64,000 bases of DNA from Acidimicrobiales bacterium (GCA_035536915.1 DATLNE010000044.1:186001-250000), one strand, 5' to 3'; shown: positions 1 to 8,393, counted from the stretch's first letter. Translations and numbers: made by a program. The notes: generated by a model not told the origin, from the sequence alone.

Positions 1-246
1 GGTCGTCGTCGGCCGCTTGGTGGTCGAGGTGGTCGGCGCCGCCGTCGTAGCCACGGCAGCGGCCCCCGTCGTGGTCGTGGTGGACGTCGAGGCGGTGGTC
101 GTGGTCGTCACCTCTTCGGTGGTCGACGTCGTGGCATCCGTCGCCACGTGCTGGTCGCCGTCGCCGTCGTCGCGGACGACCAACGCACCGGCCACGCCCG
201 CCACCAGCAACAGCGCGGCCGCCGCCGCCACGACGCGTTGGTTCAC
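1..246 (-). CDS. Thr-rich secreted or membrane-anchored protein, N-terminal part only
   Basis: Only the first 82 codons are inside the window; the gene runs off the left edge. The GTG start overlaps the TGA of the desaturase gene upstream (GTGA), so the two are probably co-translated. The N-terminus MNQRVVAAAAALLLVAGVAG is a signal peptide or signal anchor. A short acidic stretch (RDDGDGDQ) follows, then a long Thr/Ser/Ala/Val low-complexity region with runs such as TTSTTEE and TTTTT, as seen in extended cell-surface linkers. Any folded domain would lie outside the window, so no function can be given. Reality of the gene is supported by the stop/start overlap. Confidence 0.6.
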   Translation of the reverse strand, partial: MNQRVVAAAAALLLVAGVAGALVVRDDGDGDQHVATDATTSTTEEVTTTTTASTSTTTTTGAAAVATTAAPTTSTTKRPTTT

Positions 247-1151
247 GATGCGCCGACGAGGTCGGCCCGCCGCTGGGCCAAGCGCTTGGCGGCAATGCCC
301 ACGCGGGAGATGTACTTCAGCACCCGCGCCCGGGCCGCCTCGGCTTCGTCGCTCAGCCCCGTCAGCTCTTCGAGTTTCCAGTGCCGCAGGATGACCGGTA
401 CGAGGATGTGATCGTGGTGGGCGGCGAAGTCGTAGATGCCTGCCTTGGCAATGGCCATGGCGTGCGTGCCGAAGTCGGGGATGCCGGTGCCGGGCATCTC
501 GAACTCCCGCACCTGCCGCTCGATGGCCAGCACCAGTGCCGAGGGGTCGAGCTCGATGGCCGCGGTGGTCACGTCGCGGTAGAACAGGTAGTGGAGGTTC
601 TCGTCGGCCGCCACCCGGGCCATGACCTCGTAGCCCACCCGGTCGGGGATCATCTTGCCGGTGTTGCGGTGGGAGATGCGGGTGGCCAGCTCCTGCAGGG
701 TGACGTAGACGATGCCGTCGGCCACCGAGGCGGGCTGGGGCACGACCCCGCCCGACACCTGCATCATGCGCCCCCGCTCCAGCGCCACCGGGTCGATGGC
801 CCGGGTCACCAACAGGTAGTCGCGCATCACCGTGGCATGGCGCATCTCCTCGGCCGTCCAGCGCCGGGCCCACACGCCCCACGCCTCGGCCCCGAAGACC
901 CGCTCGATCGTCTCGAAGTAGTACGGCAGGTTGTCCTCGGTGAGCAGGTTGACGAACAGCGCCGAGCGCACGGCATCGGGCAGCTCGTACTCGCACTCCT
1001 CAGGCGACCAATCGACGCCGGGCTCGAAGTCGCGGCCGCGGCTCCACGGCACCAACTCGTGGGGGAACCATTCCTTGGAGGCCGCCAGGTGTCGGTCGAG
1101 GAGCTGCTCGACGGTGGGCACCAGGGCGGCGAGAAGGGCGGCGTCGTCCAT
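243..1151 (-). CDS. Acyl-ACP desaturase (DesA-type diiron enzyme)
   Basis: A 302-residue soluble fatty-acid desaturase like mycobacterial DesA1/DesA2, which introduces a double bond into acyl chains carried on acyl carrier protein. The two ferritin-like diiron half-sites are visible: EDNLPYY (about 72-78) with EEMRH (101-105), then an LQE...ISH segment and DENLH. There are no membrane segments, as expected for the soluble class. It starts with ATG, just downstream of an inverted repeat that looks like a TetR-type operator. It overlaps the next gene (Thr-rich protein) by GTGA. The nearby acyl-CoA ligase, thioesterase and thiolase fit a lipid-metabolism neighbourhood. The exact chain length and position of desaturation cannot be read from sequence. 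Confidence 0.88.
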   Translation of the reverse strand: MDDAALLAALVPTVEQLLDRHLAASKEWFPHELVPWSRGRDFEPGVDWSPEECEYELPDAVRSALFVNLLTEDNLPYYFETIERVFGAEAWGVWARRWTAEEMRHATVMRDYLLVTRAIDPVALERGRMMQVSGGVVPQPASVADGIVYVTLQELATRISHRNTGKMIPDRVGYEVMARVAADENLHYLFYRDVTTAAIELDPSALVLAIERQVREFEMPGTGIPDFGTHAMAIAKAGIYDFAAHHDHILVPVILRHWKLEELTGLSDEAEAARARVLKYISRVGIAAKRLAQRRADLVGAS

Positions 1152-1152
1152 A

Positions 1153-1181
1153 TACCGACTCTACCTACCTACCAGTCGGTA
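1153..1181. promoter_or_regulatory. Inverted repeat upstream of the desaturase gene, probable TetR-type operator
   Basis: TACCGACT (1153-1160) and AGTCGGTA (1174-1181) are perfect reverse complements separated by 13 bases. Inside it, CTACC-AGTC-GGTAG forms a second, tighter palindrome. It begins 2 bp upstream of the desaturase start codon. The ACCGACT/AGTCGGT pattern resembles operators of TetR-family lipid regulators; no regulator gene is adjacent. Confidence 0.45.
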
Positions 1182-1190
1182 GGGTAAAAC

Positions 1191-2003
1191 TCAGACTTCC
1201 GCTGGTGTCCGTCGGGCTCGGCCGATGATCACGGTGGCGGTGAGGATGGCCGCCCCGCCCACTGCCTGCAGCGGCCGCAGCCCCTCGTTGAGGAACACGG
1301 CGGCCAGCACGATGGCGAAGAAGGCCTCCAGCGTCATGACCACCGCCGTCGGCCCGGCGCCGATGCGTCGCAGGGCGGCGAACATCAGCCCGAAGGCGAA
1401 CGAGGTGGCCAAGCCGTTGCCGACCAACTCCGGCCAATGACCCGGGGCAGGCGCCACGCCGTTCGACAGCGCCCCACGCACCAGCATGAAGGCCGCAGCC
1501 CCCAGCCCCACCCACGCCCCGGTGGTCAGGGCGTCGGTCTCGCGGACGAGGTGTTCGCTGCTCAGCAGGTAGGCGGCGAACGACGCCGAGGCCAACAGGG
1601 CGATGGCGATGCCGGTCGTGGAGATCGACACGCCGCCCGCCGCGGCGATGACCAGCACGGTGCCCCCTGACGACAGCACCAACGCCCCCACTCGCCGCCG
1701 GTCGGCGGGTGCCCGGCCCAGCACCCACTCGGCCACGGTCACGATGGCCGGATACGTGTAGAAGAGCAACGACACCGCGGCGGTCGTGCCTCGCTCCAAG
1801 GCGGCGAAGAAGAACGCCGCTTCGATGCCGTAGCCGAACACGCCGATGAGCAGGACCCGCCACCGCTCGCCCGGCGCAGGGAGCAGCGAACGGCGTTGCG
1901 CGGCGAGCACCAACAACAGGGCGCCGCCTGCCACCGAGAAGCGAACGCTCAAGACGGCCGACGCATCGAGCCCGTCGGCCGCCATCGAGCGGTTCAACAC
2001 CAC
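1191..2003 (-). CDS. EamA/DMT-family membrane transporter, 5' end uncertain
   Basis: About 270 residues with the ten-helix pattern of drug/metabolite transporters, built from two EamA repeats; it should export or import a small metabolite across the inner membrane. Helices such as GVFGYGIEAAFFFAAL and GGAAILTATVIIGRA are clear. The first standard start codon is GTG at 2003, but this cuts the first helix in half. The frame stays open upstream and encodes LAVAAAFSYAVTV, the expected missing half, with only CTG (2039) or ATT (2066) available as starts. The true gene therefore probably begins near or inside the end of the acyl-CoA ligase gene. Substrate unknown. Confidence 0.75.
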   Translation of the reverse strand: MVLNRSMAADGLDASAVLSVRFSVAGGALLLVLAAQRRSLLPAPGERWRVLLIGVFGYGIEAAFFFAALERGTTAAVSLLFYTYPAIVTVAEWVLGRAPADRRRVGALVLSSGGTVLVIAAAGGVSISTTGIAIALLASASFAAYLLSSEHLVRETDALTTGAWVGLGAAAFMLVRGALSNGVAPAPGHWPELVGNGLATSFAFGLMFAALRRIGAGPTAVVMTLEAFFAIVLAAVFLNEGLRPLQAVGGAAILTATVIIGRARRTPAEV

Positions 2004-2055
2004 GGTTACGGCGTACGAGAAGGCCGCGGCAACGGCCAGCCCGACGCCGAGGCGC

Positions 2056-3873
2056 TCAAGTCGAATAGAGCGCCTCGATCTCCGCCGCGTACTTCTGGTT
2101 CACGCCCCGCCGCTTGAGCTTCATGGTCGGGGTCAGTTCCTCGGAATCGGGCTGCCACTCCTCCGACAGCACCGTGAACTTCTTGACCCGCTCCACCTGG
2201 CTGAACCGGGCGTTGGCGTCGTCGACGCCCCGCTGCACCTCGGCCACCACCTCGGGGTGGACGGCGAGCGCCGCCATGGTGTCGGCCTCGATGCCCCGCT
2301 CCTTGGCCCACGAGGGCGCAACCTCGGGGTCGAGCACGACGAGGGCGGAGATGAACGGCCGGTTGTCGCCGATCACCGCGGCCTGGCCGATCAGCGGGTG
2401 GGCCTTGAGGGCCGCTTCGATGTTGGCGGGCGAGATGTTCTTGCCGCCCGCGGTGATGATGAGCTCCTTCTTGCGGTCGACGATCTTGAGGTAGCCGTCG
2501 TCGTCGAACTGCCCGATGTCGCCGGTGTGCAGCCAGCCGTCGTCGTCGAGCGCCTCGGCCGTCTTCTCCGGGTCGTTGAGGTAGCCCGGGAAGATGAGCC
2601 CGCCGCGGCCCAGCACCTCGCCGTCGTCGGCCAGCTTCACCTCGACGCCGGGCAGCGCCCGGCCCACGTAGCCCGGCTTGACGTAGATGGGGTCCCAGGT
2701 GAGCGGGCCGGTGTTCTCCGACATGCCGTAGATCTCCGACAGGGGCACGCCGATCGCCCGGTACCAGACGATGAGCTCGGGCGGGATGGGCGCCGCCCCG
2801 GTGATGGCGAACTCCACGGCGTCGAGGCCGACCAGGCCGCGCACCGTTGTGAAGGCCACGGCGTCGAGGAAGTCCCAGGTGCCCTGCTCCTCTTCGGTGA
2901 GCTCTTGGCCTGCGTCGCGCTTCTGCACGATCGGCGTGGATGCGGCGACGGCCTCTTCGAACTTCTGCTTCTTCTCGGGGTCGGCGGCCAGGGCCGAGGT
3001 GACGCCCGAGTGCAGCTTCTCCCAGATGCGGGGCACGCCGAAGAACACCTGCGGCCGCACCTCGCGCAGGTACAGGGCCAGCATGCTGGGGTCGGGGCAG
3101 GTGGTGACCTCGTAGCCGAAGAGGGCGCCCTGGTAGTGCGAGGTCATGCGCTCGGCGATGTGGGCCATGGGCAGGTACGACACCATGCGCATGCCCGCGG
3201 TGTCGTCGCGCTGGAAGCAGGCGAACAAGGTCTGGGCGGTCCACACGATGTTGCGGTGGGTGAGCATGACGCCCTTAGGCGGCCCCGTGGTGCCCGAGGT
3301 GTAGATGACGGTGGCCAGGTCGTCGGGCTTGGCGATCTGCGACGCCTCGTCGAGCGACACCGGCGACGCCTCCAGCAGCTTGGCGTAGGGCACGACGTCG
3401 TCGGGCGCCAAGCGGTCGGGGTCGTCGAGCACCACGATGGTGCGGATAGCGGGCAGTTCGTCGCGCACCTTGAGGAAGCGCTCGAGGAACCCGATGTCCT
3501 CCACGATGGCCAGTGCCGCCTCGCTGTGGCCCGCCAGGTACTGCACCTGCTCGGGCGCCGAGGAGTTGTAGATGGAGATGGGCGTGGCGCCCGCCAGCAT
3601 CACGGCCATGTCGATGATGTGGAACTCGGGCCGGTTGCGCATCATGAGCACGACCCGTTGGCCGGGCTCGACGCCCAGCTCACGCAGGCCGGCGGCCACG
3701 CGGCAGGCCTGCTCGGCGTAGTCGCGGAACGTGAGCTCGCCCCACGACTCGTCGGCCTTGCGCCAACGGAGGGCGACGAGGTCGCCGTGCTCGGCGACGG
3801 TCTTGGCGAACTGGGTGGGGACGGTCTCCCCCTCCGCCATCCTGTCGAGGTCTTCGGCGGTGACTGTGGCCAT
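2056..3873 (-). CDS. Long-chain acyl-CoA synthetase (AMP-forming), FadD15-like
   Basis: A 605-residue adenylate-forming ligase that activates fatty acids with ATP and CoA. The P-loop-like signature YTSGTTGPPKG is at 191-201. The ATP-binding A8-type region reads HTGDIGQFDDDGYLKIVDRK, followed by the core lysine loop ELIITAGGKNISP. Length and N-terminus match the bacterial long-chain FACL group. ATG start. It is divergent from the peroxiredoxin gene across a 145-bp gap, and its 3' end touches the EamA gene, so the two are probably co-transcribed. The desaturase and thiolase nearby support a role in fatty-acid activation for lipid turnover; chain specificity is not visible. Confidence 0.93.
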   Translation of the reverse strand: MATVTAEDLDRMAEGETVPTQFAKTVAEHGDLVALRWRKADESWGELTFRDYAEQACRVAAGLRELGVEPGQRVVLMMRNRPEFHIIDMAVMLAGATPISIYNSSAPEQVQYLAGHSEAALAIVEDIGFLERFLKVRDELPAIRTIVVLDDPDRLAPDDVVPYAKLLEASPVSLDEASQIAKPDDLATVIYTSGTTGPPKGVMLTHRNIVWTAQTLFACFQRDDTAGMRMVSYLPMAHIAERMTSHYQGALFGYEVTTCPDPSMLALYLREVRPQVFFGVPRIWEKLHSGVTSALAADPEKKQKFEEAVAASTPIVQKRDAGQELTEEEQGTWDFLDAVAFTTVRGLVGLDAVEFAITGAAPIPPELIVWYRAIGVPLSEIYGMSENTGPLTWDPIYVKPGYVGRALPGVEVKLADDGEVLGRGGLIFPGYLNDPEKTAEALDDDGWLHTGDIGQFDDDGYLKIVDRKKELIITAGGKNISPANIEAALKAHPLIGQAAVIGDNRPFISALVVLDPEVAPSWAKERGIEADTMAALAVHPEVVAEVQRGVDDANARFSQVERVKKFTVLSEEWQPDSEELTPTMKLKRRGVNQKYAAEIEALYST

Positions 3874-4018
3874 GGTGCAAGTTCCCCCTGCGGGCTCAGT
3901 GAACCCCGTTATTCAATCGCGTTACCCGGCGCTTCGCGTGAGGGGGGAATTCCTGACCGAAGGGGTCGGTTATCGTGAACCGCGATTGCACGCGACCGGA
4001 TCCCAGGAGAGACACCAC

Positions 4019-4651
4019 ATGGCTCTGCAACTCGGCGACGAAGCGCCTGATTTCACAGCGGACACCACCGAAGGGACAATCAGCTTCCACGAGTACCTCG
4101 GGGACGGCTGGGGCATCCTCTTTTCCCACCCCAAGGACTTCACCCCCGTCTGCACCACCGAGCTGGGCGCGGTGGCCCGGCTGAAGGACGACTTCGAGAA
4201 GCGCAACACCAAGGTGCTCGCGGTGAGCGTCGACCCGGTCGACTCGCACCACGACTGGAGCAAGGACATCGCCGATGTCACCGGCACCGCCCCCAACTAC
4301 CCGATCATCGGCGACCCCGACCGCACCGTGGCCGACCTCTACGGGATGATCCACCCCAACGCCAACGACACCCTCACGGTGCGTTCGGTGTTCGTCGTGG
4401 GCCCCGACAAGAAGGTCAAGCTGACGCTCACCTACCCGGCGGCCACCGGGCGCAACTTCCAGGAGATCCTGCGGGCCCTCGACTCGCTGCAGCTCACGGC
4501 CAAGCACCAGGTGGCGACGCCCGCCGACTGGAACCAGGGCGAGGACGTCATCATCACCGGCGCCGTATCCGACGAAGACGCCGCCCAGCGTTTCCCCGGC
4601 TACACAACGGTGAAGCCGTACCTGCGCACCACCCCCCAGCCTCAGGGCTGA
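4019..4651 (+). CDS. 1-Cys peroxiredoxin (Prx6 family)
   Basis: A 210-residue thiol peroxidase that reduces hydrogen peroxide and organic hydroperoxides. The peroxidatic Cys45 lies in PVCTTE, the Prx6-type motif, preceded by FSHPKDFTP. The long C-terminal arm (VATPADWNQGEDVIITGAVS) is typical of the 1-Cys/Prx6 group. The ATG at 4019 was chosen over upstream in-frame ATGs because AGGAGAG (about 4004-4010) sits at ribosome-binding distance and the family N-terminus (LQLGDEAPDF) starts here. It overlaps the convergent thioesterase gene by 10 bp. The reductant is unknown; mycothiol or a mycoredoxin is plausible in an actinomycete. Confidence 0.93.
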   Translation: MALQLGDEAPDFTADTTEGTISFHEYLGDGWGILFSHPKDFTPVCTTELGAVARLKDDFEKRNTKVLAVSVDPVDSHHDWSKDIADVTGTAPNYPIIGDPDRTVADLYGMIHPNANDTLTVRSVFVVGPDKKVKLTLTYPAATGRNFQEILRALDSLQLTAKHQVATPADWNQGEDVIITGAVSDEDAAQRFPGYTTVKPYLRTTPQPQG

Positions 4652-5100
4652 GGTTCGCGGTGTAGCAAGAACGTCCCGGTCGAACGACTGACGAGGCGGC
4701 CGTCCGCATCGCGGACGGCCGCTTCGGCGAAGGCCACCTGCTTGGCCATGCGCACGACCTCGCCGCGCACCGCGTAGGCGGTGCCCGCGTTGGCGGGCAG
4801 CATGGTCTCGGTCTTCATCTCCAACGTGGCCCGGGTGCGGTCGCGGCCCGACAGGCCCGCGTTGATGGCGAAGTTCATGGCGGCGTCGAGCACGACGGAG
4901 TGCACGCCCGCCTGCACGATGCCGTGCGGGTTGCAGGCCAGCGGCGTCGGCACCCACTCGCCGTCGACCCAGCCCTCCCCGTAGGAACGGAAGGCGGCGC
5001 CGATCCCGGCGATGATCGCCATGCCCCCGTCGCCCAGCCAGCGGTCCATGTCCTTCATGGCCGGGAAGCTACCGCTGCGTCGCACGGTTGCAGTAGCCAC
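4642..5100 (-). CDS. PaaI-type hotdog-fold thioesterase
   Basis: A 152-residue single hotdog domain of the PaaI/4HBT group, which hydrolyses acyl-CoA thioesters. The helix region (HGIVQAGVHSVVLDAAMNFA) carries the family HG..Q.G....LD pattern, with the expected acidic residue (D) at the end of that helix. Alternative start: ATG 14 codons later (MKDMDRW). It is divergent from the thiolase gene and converges with and overlaps the peroxiredoxin gene by 10 bp, with no room for a separate terminator. The shared 60-bp promoter region with the thiolase suggests joint regulation in acyl-CoA turnover. Substrate unknown. Confidence 0.85.
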   Translation of the reverse strand: MATATVRRSGSFPAMKDMDRWLGDGGMAIIAGIGAAFRSYGEGWVDGEWVPTPLACNPHGIVQAGVHSVVLDAAMNFAINAGLSGRDRTRATLEMKTETMLPANAGTAYAVRGEVVRMAKQVAFAEAAVRDADGRLVSRSTGTFLLHREPQP

Positions 5101-5116
5101 ACCGGCCAGGACAGAC

Positions 5117-5130
5117 TTGACCGACCGGTC
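5117..5130. promoter_or_regulatory. Possible -35 box and palindromic operator between thioesterase and thiolase genes
   Basis: TTGACC (5117-5122) is followed directly by the self-complementary GACCGGTC (5123-5130). GACCGACCGGTC-type sequences are common TetR-family operators in actinomycete lipid genes. The site lies in the 59-bp divergent region. No clear -10 was found at the right distance, so this is tentative. Confidence 0.3.
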
Positions 5131-5159
5131 TAGTAGTTACTTTCGACAGAGGGGGCCAC

Positions 5160-6350
5160 ATGGCCAACGCAGTGATCATCGATGCCGTCCGCACCGCCGG
5201 CGGCAAGCGCAACGGGAAGCTCTCCGCCTGGCACCCGGCCGACTTGGCGGGCGAGGTGCTCAAGGCCTTGGCCGAACGCAACGACCTCGACCCCGCGCTC
5301 GTCGAAGACGTGATCATGGGCTGCGTGATGCAGGTCGGGAACCAGAGCGTCAACGTCGGCCGCAACGCCGTGCTGGCCGCCGGGTTCCCCGAGTCGGTCC
5401 CCGCCACCACCATCGACCGCCAGTGCGGCTCCTCGCAGCAGTCGGCCCACTTTGCCGCCCAGGGCGTGATGGCCGGCGCTTACGACATCGTGATCGCCGC
5501 CGGCGTCGAGGTCATGACCACCACCCCCATGGGTGCGTCGGTCACCCCCGGCAGCCTGCCCTTCGGCCCCAAGGTCATGGAGCGTTACGCCGAGCGCGGC
5601 GGCCTGGTGCCCCAGGGCATCTCGGCCGAGATGATCGCCGAGAAGTGGAGCCTCACCCGCGAAAACGTCGACACCTACGGGGCCCGCTCGCAGCAGTTGG
5701 CCGAGCAGGCCACCGCCGAGGGCCGCTTCGAGAACGAGATCATCCCTGTGCGGGAGCGCCGCCTCGACCGTGAAACCGGCAACGTCATCGAGTCCGACGA
5801 GCTGGTCACCCGCGACGAGGGCATCCGCCCCGGCACCACGGTGGAGACGCTGGGCAACCTCAAGCCCGCCTTCAAGCCCGACGGCGTCGTCACCGCGGGC
5901 AACTCGTCGCAGATCACCGACGGCGCTTCGGCCGCGCTGATCATGAGCGAGGACAAGGCCAACGAGCTGGGCCTGCGCCCCCGGGCCCGGTTCCACACCT
6001 TCGCCCTGGCCGGCGTCGATCCCATCATGATGCTGACCGGTCCCATCCCCGCCACCGAGAAGGTGCTGGAGCGGGCCAAGCTCAGCATCGGCGACATGGA
6101 CCTGGTGGAGATCAACGAGGCGTTCGCCACCGTCGTGCTGTCGTGGGAGAAGGAACTGCGCCCCGACATGAGCAAGGTCAACGTCAACGGCGGCGCCATC
6201 GCCCTGGGTCACCCCCTCGGCGCCTCGGGCACCAAGCTGCTCGCCACCCTGCTCAACGAGCTGGAGCGCACCGGCGGCCGCTACGGCCTGCTCACCATGT
6301 GCGAGGGCGGCGGCATGGCCAACGCCACCATCATCGAGCGCCTGGGCTAG
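5160..6350 (+). CDS. Acetyl-CoA acetyltransferase (thiolase, FadA-type)
   Basis: A 396-residue thiolase; it either cleaves 3-ketoacyl-CoA with CoA (beta-oxidation) or condenses two acetyl-CoA. All catalytic residues are present: nucleophile Cys89 in DRQCGSS, the NEAFA motif, His351 in GHPLGASG and Cys381 in TMCEGGG. The length is standard. Divergent from the thioesterase gene; a hairpin repeat follows its stop codon by 15 bp. The sequence is closer to degradative FadA5/FadA-like enzymes than to biosynthetic PhaA, but that distinction is uncertain by eye. Confidence 0.93.
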   Translation: MANAVIIDAVRTAGGKRNGKLSAWHPADLAGEVLKALAERNDLDPALVEDVIMGCVMQVGNQSVNVGRNAVLAAGFPESVPATTIDRQCGSSQQSAHFAAQGVMAGAYDIVIAAGVEVMTTTPMGASVTPGSLPFGPKVMERYAERGGLVPQGISAEMIAEKWSLTRENVDTYGARSQQLAEQATAEGRFENEIIPVRERRLDRETGNVIESDELVTRDEGIRPGTTVETLGNLKPAFKPDGVVTAGNSSQITDGASAALIMSEDKANELGLRPRARFHTFALAGVDPIMMLTGPIPATEKVLERAKLSIGDMDLVEINEAFATVVLSWEKELRPDMSKVNVNGGAIALGHPLGASGTKLLATLLNELERTGGRYGLLTMCEGGGMANATIIERLG

Positions 6351-6365
6351 TCCGCAGCAGGTACC

Positions 6366-6406
6366 TGTGTACGGATCGTGCCGCTTTCCGGCGCGATCCG
6401 TACACA
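6366..6406. repeat. Palindromic hairpin repeat, copy 1
   Basis: Arms TGTGTACGGATCG (6366-6378) and CGATCCGTACACA (6394-6406) pair perfectly over 13 bp. A T/G position and a further GCCG/CGGC stem enclose the loop CTTTC. The same architecture and core recur at 13662-13702 with compensating base changes in the arms. It sits between the thiolase stop and the small zinc-ribbon gene. It could end thiolase transcription, but there is no T-run. Confidence 0.75.
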
Positions 6407-6434
6407 ACCTCCCGGCGGCGTAGCCTGACGGGCG

Positions 6435-6683
6435 GTGTTCAAGATCGTGGTGTCCGTCATCATCGTGTTCGTGGTGATGAAGGTCGGGCTGACCGTCCTA
6501 CGGGCGCTGGCCCAGCCCATCCCGCCGCCGCCGCCTCCCGGCGAGCTGCGCAAGGTGAACCTGCGCTTCCGGTGCTCGATGTGCGGGACCGAACTGCGTA
6601 TGACCGCCGCCCCCGACGAGGACCCCGAGCCGCCGCGGCACTGCCTGGAGGACATGCAACTCGTCGCTCCGCCGATCGAATGA
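6435..6683 (+). CDS. Small membrane-anchored CxxC protein, unknown function
   Basis: An 82-residue protein with a GTG start. Residues 1-25 (MFKIVVSVIIVFVVMKVGLTVL) form one membrane anchor; a proline-rich linker (PIPPPPPPGE) follows. A short domain contains RFRCSMCGTELRM, half of a zinc ribbon, and one further Cys (RHCLEDM). Not recognised beyond these features. It lies next to crgA on the opposite strand, immediately outside the conserved division cluster. The clean coding pattern, membrane segment and CxxC make it a real gene in my view. Metal binding would need a partner or dimerisation, because only three Cys are present. Confidence 0.65.
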   Translation: MFKIVVSVIIVFVVMKVGLTVLRALAQPIPPPPPPGELRKVNLRFRCSMCGTELRMTAAPDEDPEPPRHCLEDMQLVAPPIE

Positions 6684-6735
6684 CGTTCTCCCCAGGATGT
6701 GGACAAAGCTGGGGAGGGAACTCACACGGCGGTAA

Positions 6736-7059
6736 TTACCGGTATTTCGTGGCGGTGATGAAGCCCGCGGTGATGAGTCCCAGCCCGATGAGCAGCCACT
6801 TGTTGTCGGTGTCGCCGGGCAGCAGGCCGGCGCCGGGCATGTAGTTGCTGATGATGACGAGCATCCCCGCCAGCAGGAAGACGAGCATGAGGACCGGCAC
6901 CCAGCGGGGGCTGACCTTGTACTCCTTCGGCGTCGGCGGCGTGTACCGGCCGGTGCCCTTGGGCGTGACCCGGCCGCTCGCCGTGCCGTCCTTGGCCTTG
7001 CCCCCCTTGCCGTCGCCGGCGGCGTCCTCGGTCTTCGAGCGTCGTCGCAGTAAAGGCAT
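6736..7059 (-). CDS. crgA: Cell division protein CrgA
   Basis: A 107-residue protein with a basic, charged N-terminus and two membrane helices (about 53-71 and 88-104), the CrgA layout. In mycobacteria and Streptomyces CrgA is a divisome protein that binds FtsZ and penicillin-binding proteins at the septum. The internal sequence YKVSPRWVPVLML and the C-terminal ITATKYR are family-typical. The ATG at 7059 gives the normal length; longer in-frame extensions are antisense to the DUF881 gene. No Shine-Dalgarno sequence precedes it, so translation may be leaderless. Its position divergent to the DUF881 gene matches Rv0011c/Rv0012. Confidence 0.92.
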   Translation of the reverse strand: MPLLRRRSKTEDAAGDGKGGKAKDGTASGRVTPKGTGRYTPPTPKEYKVSPRWVPVLMLVFLLAGMLVIISNYMPGAGLLPGDTDNKWLLIGLGLITAGFITATKYR

Positions 7060-7074
7060 GGGGGGAGGATAGTC

Positions 7075-7779
7075 ATGCCCCGCTCGCGCTCGCTGCTCGC
7101 CGTGGCCTGTGTGCTCATGGGCTTTGTGCTCGCCACCGCGGTGCGGGCGCGCCCGGCCGACCCCGAGGCGCGGTTGCCGCAGCGCTACCGGCTGGTCGAC
7201 CTCATCGAACGCGAGGAGCGCACCGCCGAGGAGTTGCGGGCCCGGGTGGCCGACCTGCGCGAGCGGGTGGCCCGCTTGCGGGCGGACCGGGTCGGGCAGG
7301 CCTCGGGGTCTGAGGCCCGCGACGAGGAGCTGCGGGCGGCGTCGCTGGCTGCCGGGCTGGTGCCGCTGCGGGGGCCGGGGCTGCGGGTGGTGCTCGACGA
7401 CTCCGACCTGCCGGAATCGCCGTCGGGCAACGTCAACGACTTGGTGATCCACTCCCAGGACGTGCAGGGCGTGGTCAACGCCTTGTGGAAGGCGGGAGCC
7501 GAGGCCATGGCCATCAACGGCCAGCGCCTGGTGGGCACCAGTGCGGTGTTGTGCGTGGGCAATACGCTGCTGCTCAACGGCACGGTGCACTCGCCTCCGT
7601 ACGAGGTGGTGGCGGTGGGCGCCGTGCGCGACCGGTTCGACGCCGACCGGCTGGTGCGGCGGCTGCATGCCGATGCCAAGGCGTTCGCGCTGCGCTTCTC
7701 GGTGGCCAGGGAGTCGTCGCTGGAGGTGCCTGCCTACGAGGGGGCGACCAACCTGCGGTACGCCCGACCGGCGGCCTAG
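7075..7779 (+). CDS. DUF881 family membrane-anchored protein (Rv0012-like)
   Basis: A 234-residue protein with an N-terminal signal anchor ([18 protein letters not shown]). A coiled coil rich in Glu/Arg follows ([20 protein letters not shown]), then the DUF881 domain with the typical [23 protein letters not shown] and [16 protein letters not shown] motifs. Function is unknown; these proteins sit beside cell-division genes in actinobacteria. The start at 7075 is supported by GGGAGGA at the right distance. The order crgA(-), DUF881(+), amidotransferase(+) is as in M. tuberculosis, which strengthens the call. Confidence 0.9.
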   Translation: MPRSRSLLAVACVLMGFVLATAVRARPADPEARLPQRYRLVDLIEREERTAEELRARVADLRERVARLRADRVGQASGSEARDEELRAASLAAGLVPLRGPGLRVVLDDSDLPESPSGNVNDLVIHSQDVQGVVNALWKAGAEAMAINGQRLVGTSAVLCVGNTLLLNGTVHSPPYEVVAVGAVRDRFDADRLVRRLHADAKAFALRFSVARESSLEVPAYEGATNLRYARPAA

Positions 7780-7790
7780 CGTTGGCTGCC

Positions 7791-8393
7791 ATGGCTGCTG
7801 CCGGGCCCCGGGTGCTCGTCGTCGACAACTACGACTCGTTCGTCTACAACCTCGTGCAGTACTTGGGGGAGTTGGGCGCCGAACCGGTCGTACACCGGCA
7901 CGACGCGCTCTCCGTCGACGAGGCCATGGCCTTGGGTGCCGACGCCGTGCTCATCTCGCCCGGTCCTGGGCGGCCCGAGGACGCAGGCATCTCCAACGAC
8001 TTGATCGTGGCCGCGGGCTCTGCGGGCGTGCCGGTGCTGGGCGTGTGCCTCGGCCACCAGTGCATCGGCGCCGTGTTCGGCGGCGAGGTCGTGCGGGCGG
8101 CCGAGATCATGCACGGCAAGACGTCGATGGTGAGCCACCGGGGGGTCGGGGTCTTCGCCGGGCTGCCCGACCCGCTGGAGGCCACCCGCTACCACTCGCT
8201 GGTGGTCGACCCCGCCACGGTGCCCGACGTGCTCGAGGTGACGGCCGAGACCACCGACGGCGTGATCATGGGCCTGCGCCATCGGGACCTTCCGATCGAA
8301 GGGGTGCAGTTCCACCCCGAGTCGATCCTCACCGGCCACGGCAAAGAGATGCTCCGCAACTTCCTGGCGGCCGCCGGCTTGCCCGCCCCCTAG
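7791..8393 (+). CDS. Glutamine amidotransferase, aminodeoxychorismate/anthranilate synthase component II
   Basis: A 200-residue class I glutaminase that supplies ammonia to chorismate enzymes for folate (PabA) or tryptophan (TrpG) synthesis. The nucleophile Cys86 is in GVCLGHQ and the His-Glu pair in [22 protein letters not shown] is the classic N-terminus. The ATG at 7791 is 11 bp past the DUF881 stop, so the two genes are probably co-transcribed. The synthase component I is not in this window. Position equals Rv0013 of M. tuberculosis, annotated trpG but often considered amphibolic; the two roles cannot be separated by sequence alone. Confidence 0.9.
   Translation: MAAAGPRVLVVDNYDSFVYNLVQYLGELGAEPVVHRHDALSVDEAMALGADAVLISPGPGRPEDAGISNDLIVAAGSAGVPVLGVCLGHQCIGAVFGGEVVRAAEIMHGKTSMVSHRGVGVFAGLPDPLEATRYHSLVVDPATVPDVLEVTAETTDGVIMGLRHRDLPIEGVQFHPESILTGHGKEMLRNFLAAAGLPAP

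Noticed and set aside
1846-3978. A 710-codon open frame on the plus strand
   Set aside because: It is antisense to the acyl-CoA ligase, rich in Gly/Arg/His/Val with no domain; a by-product of high third-position GC.
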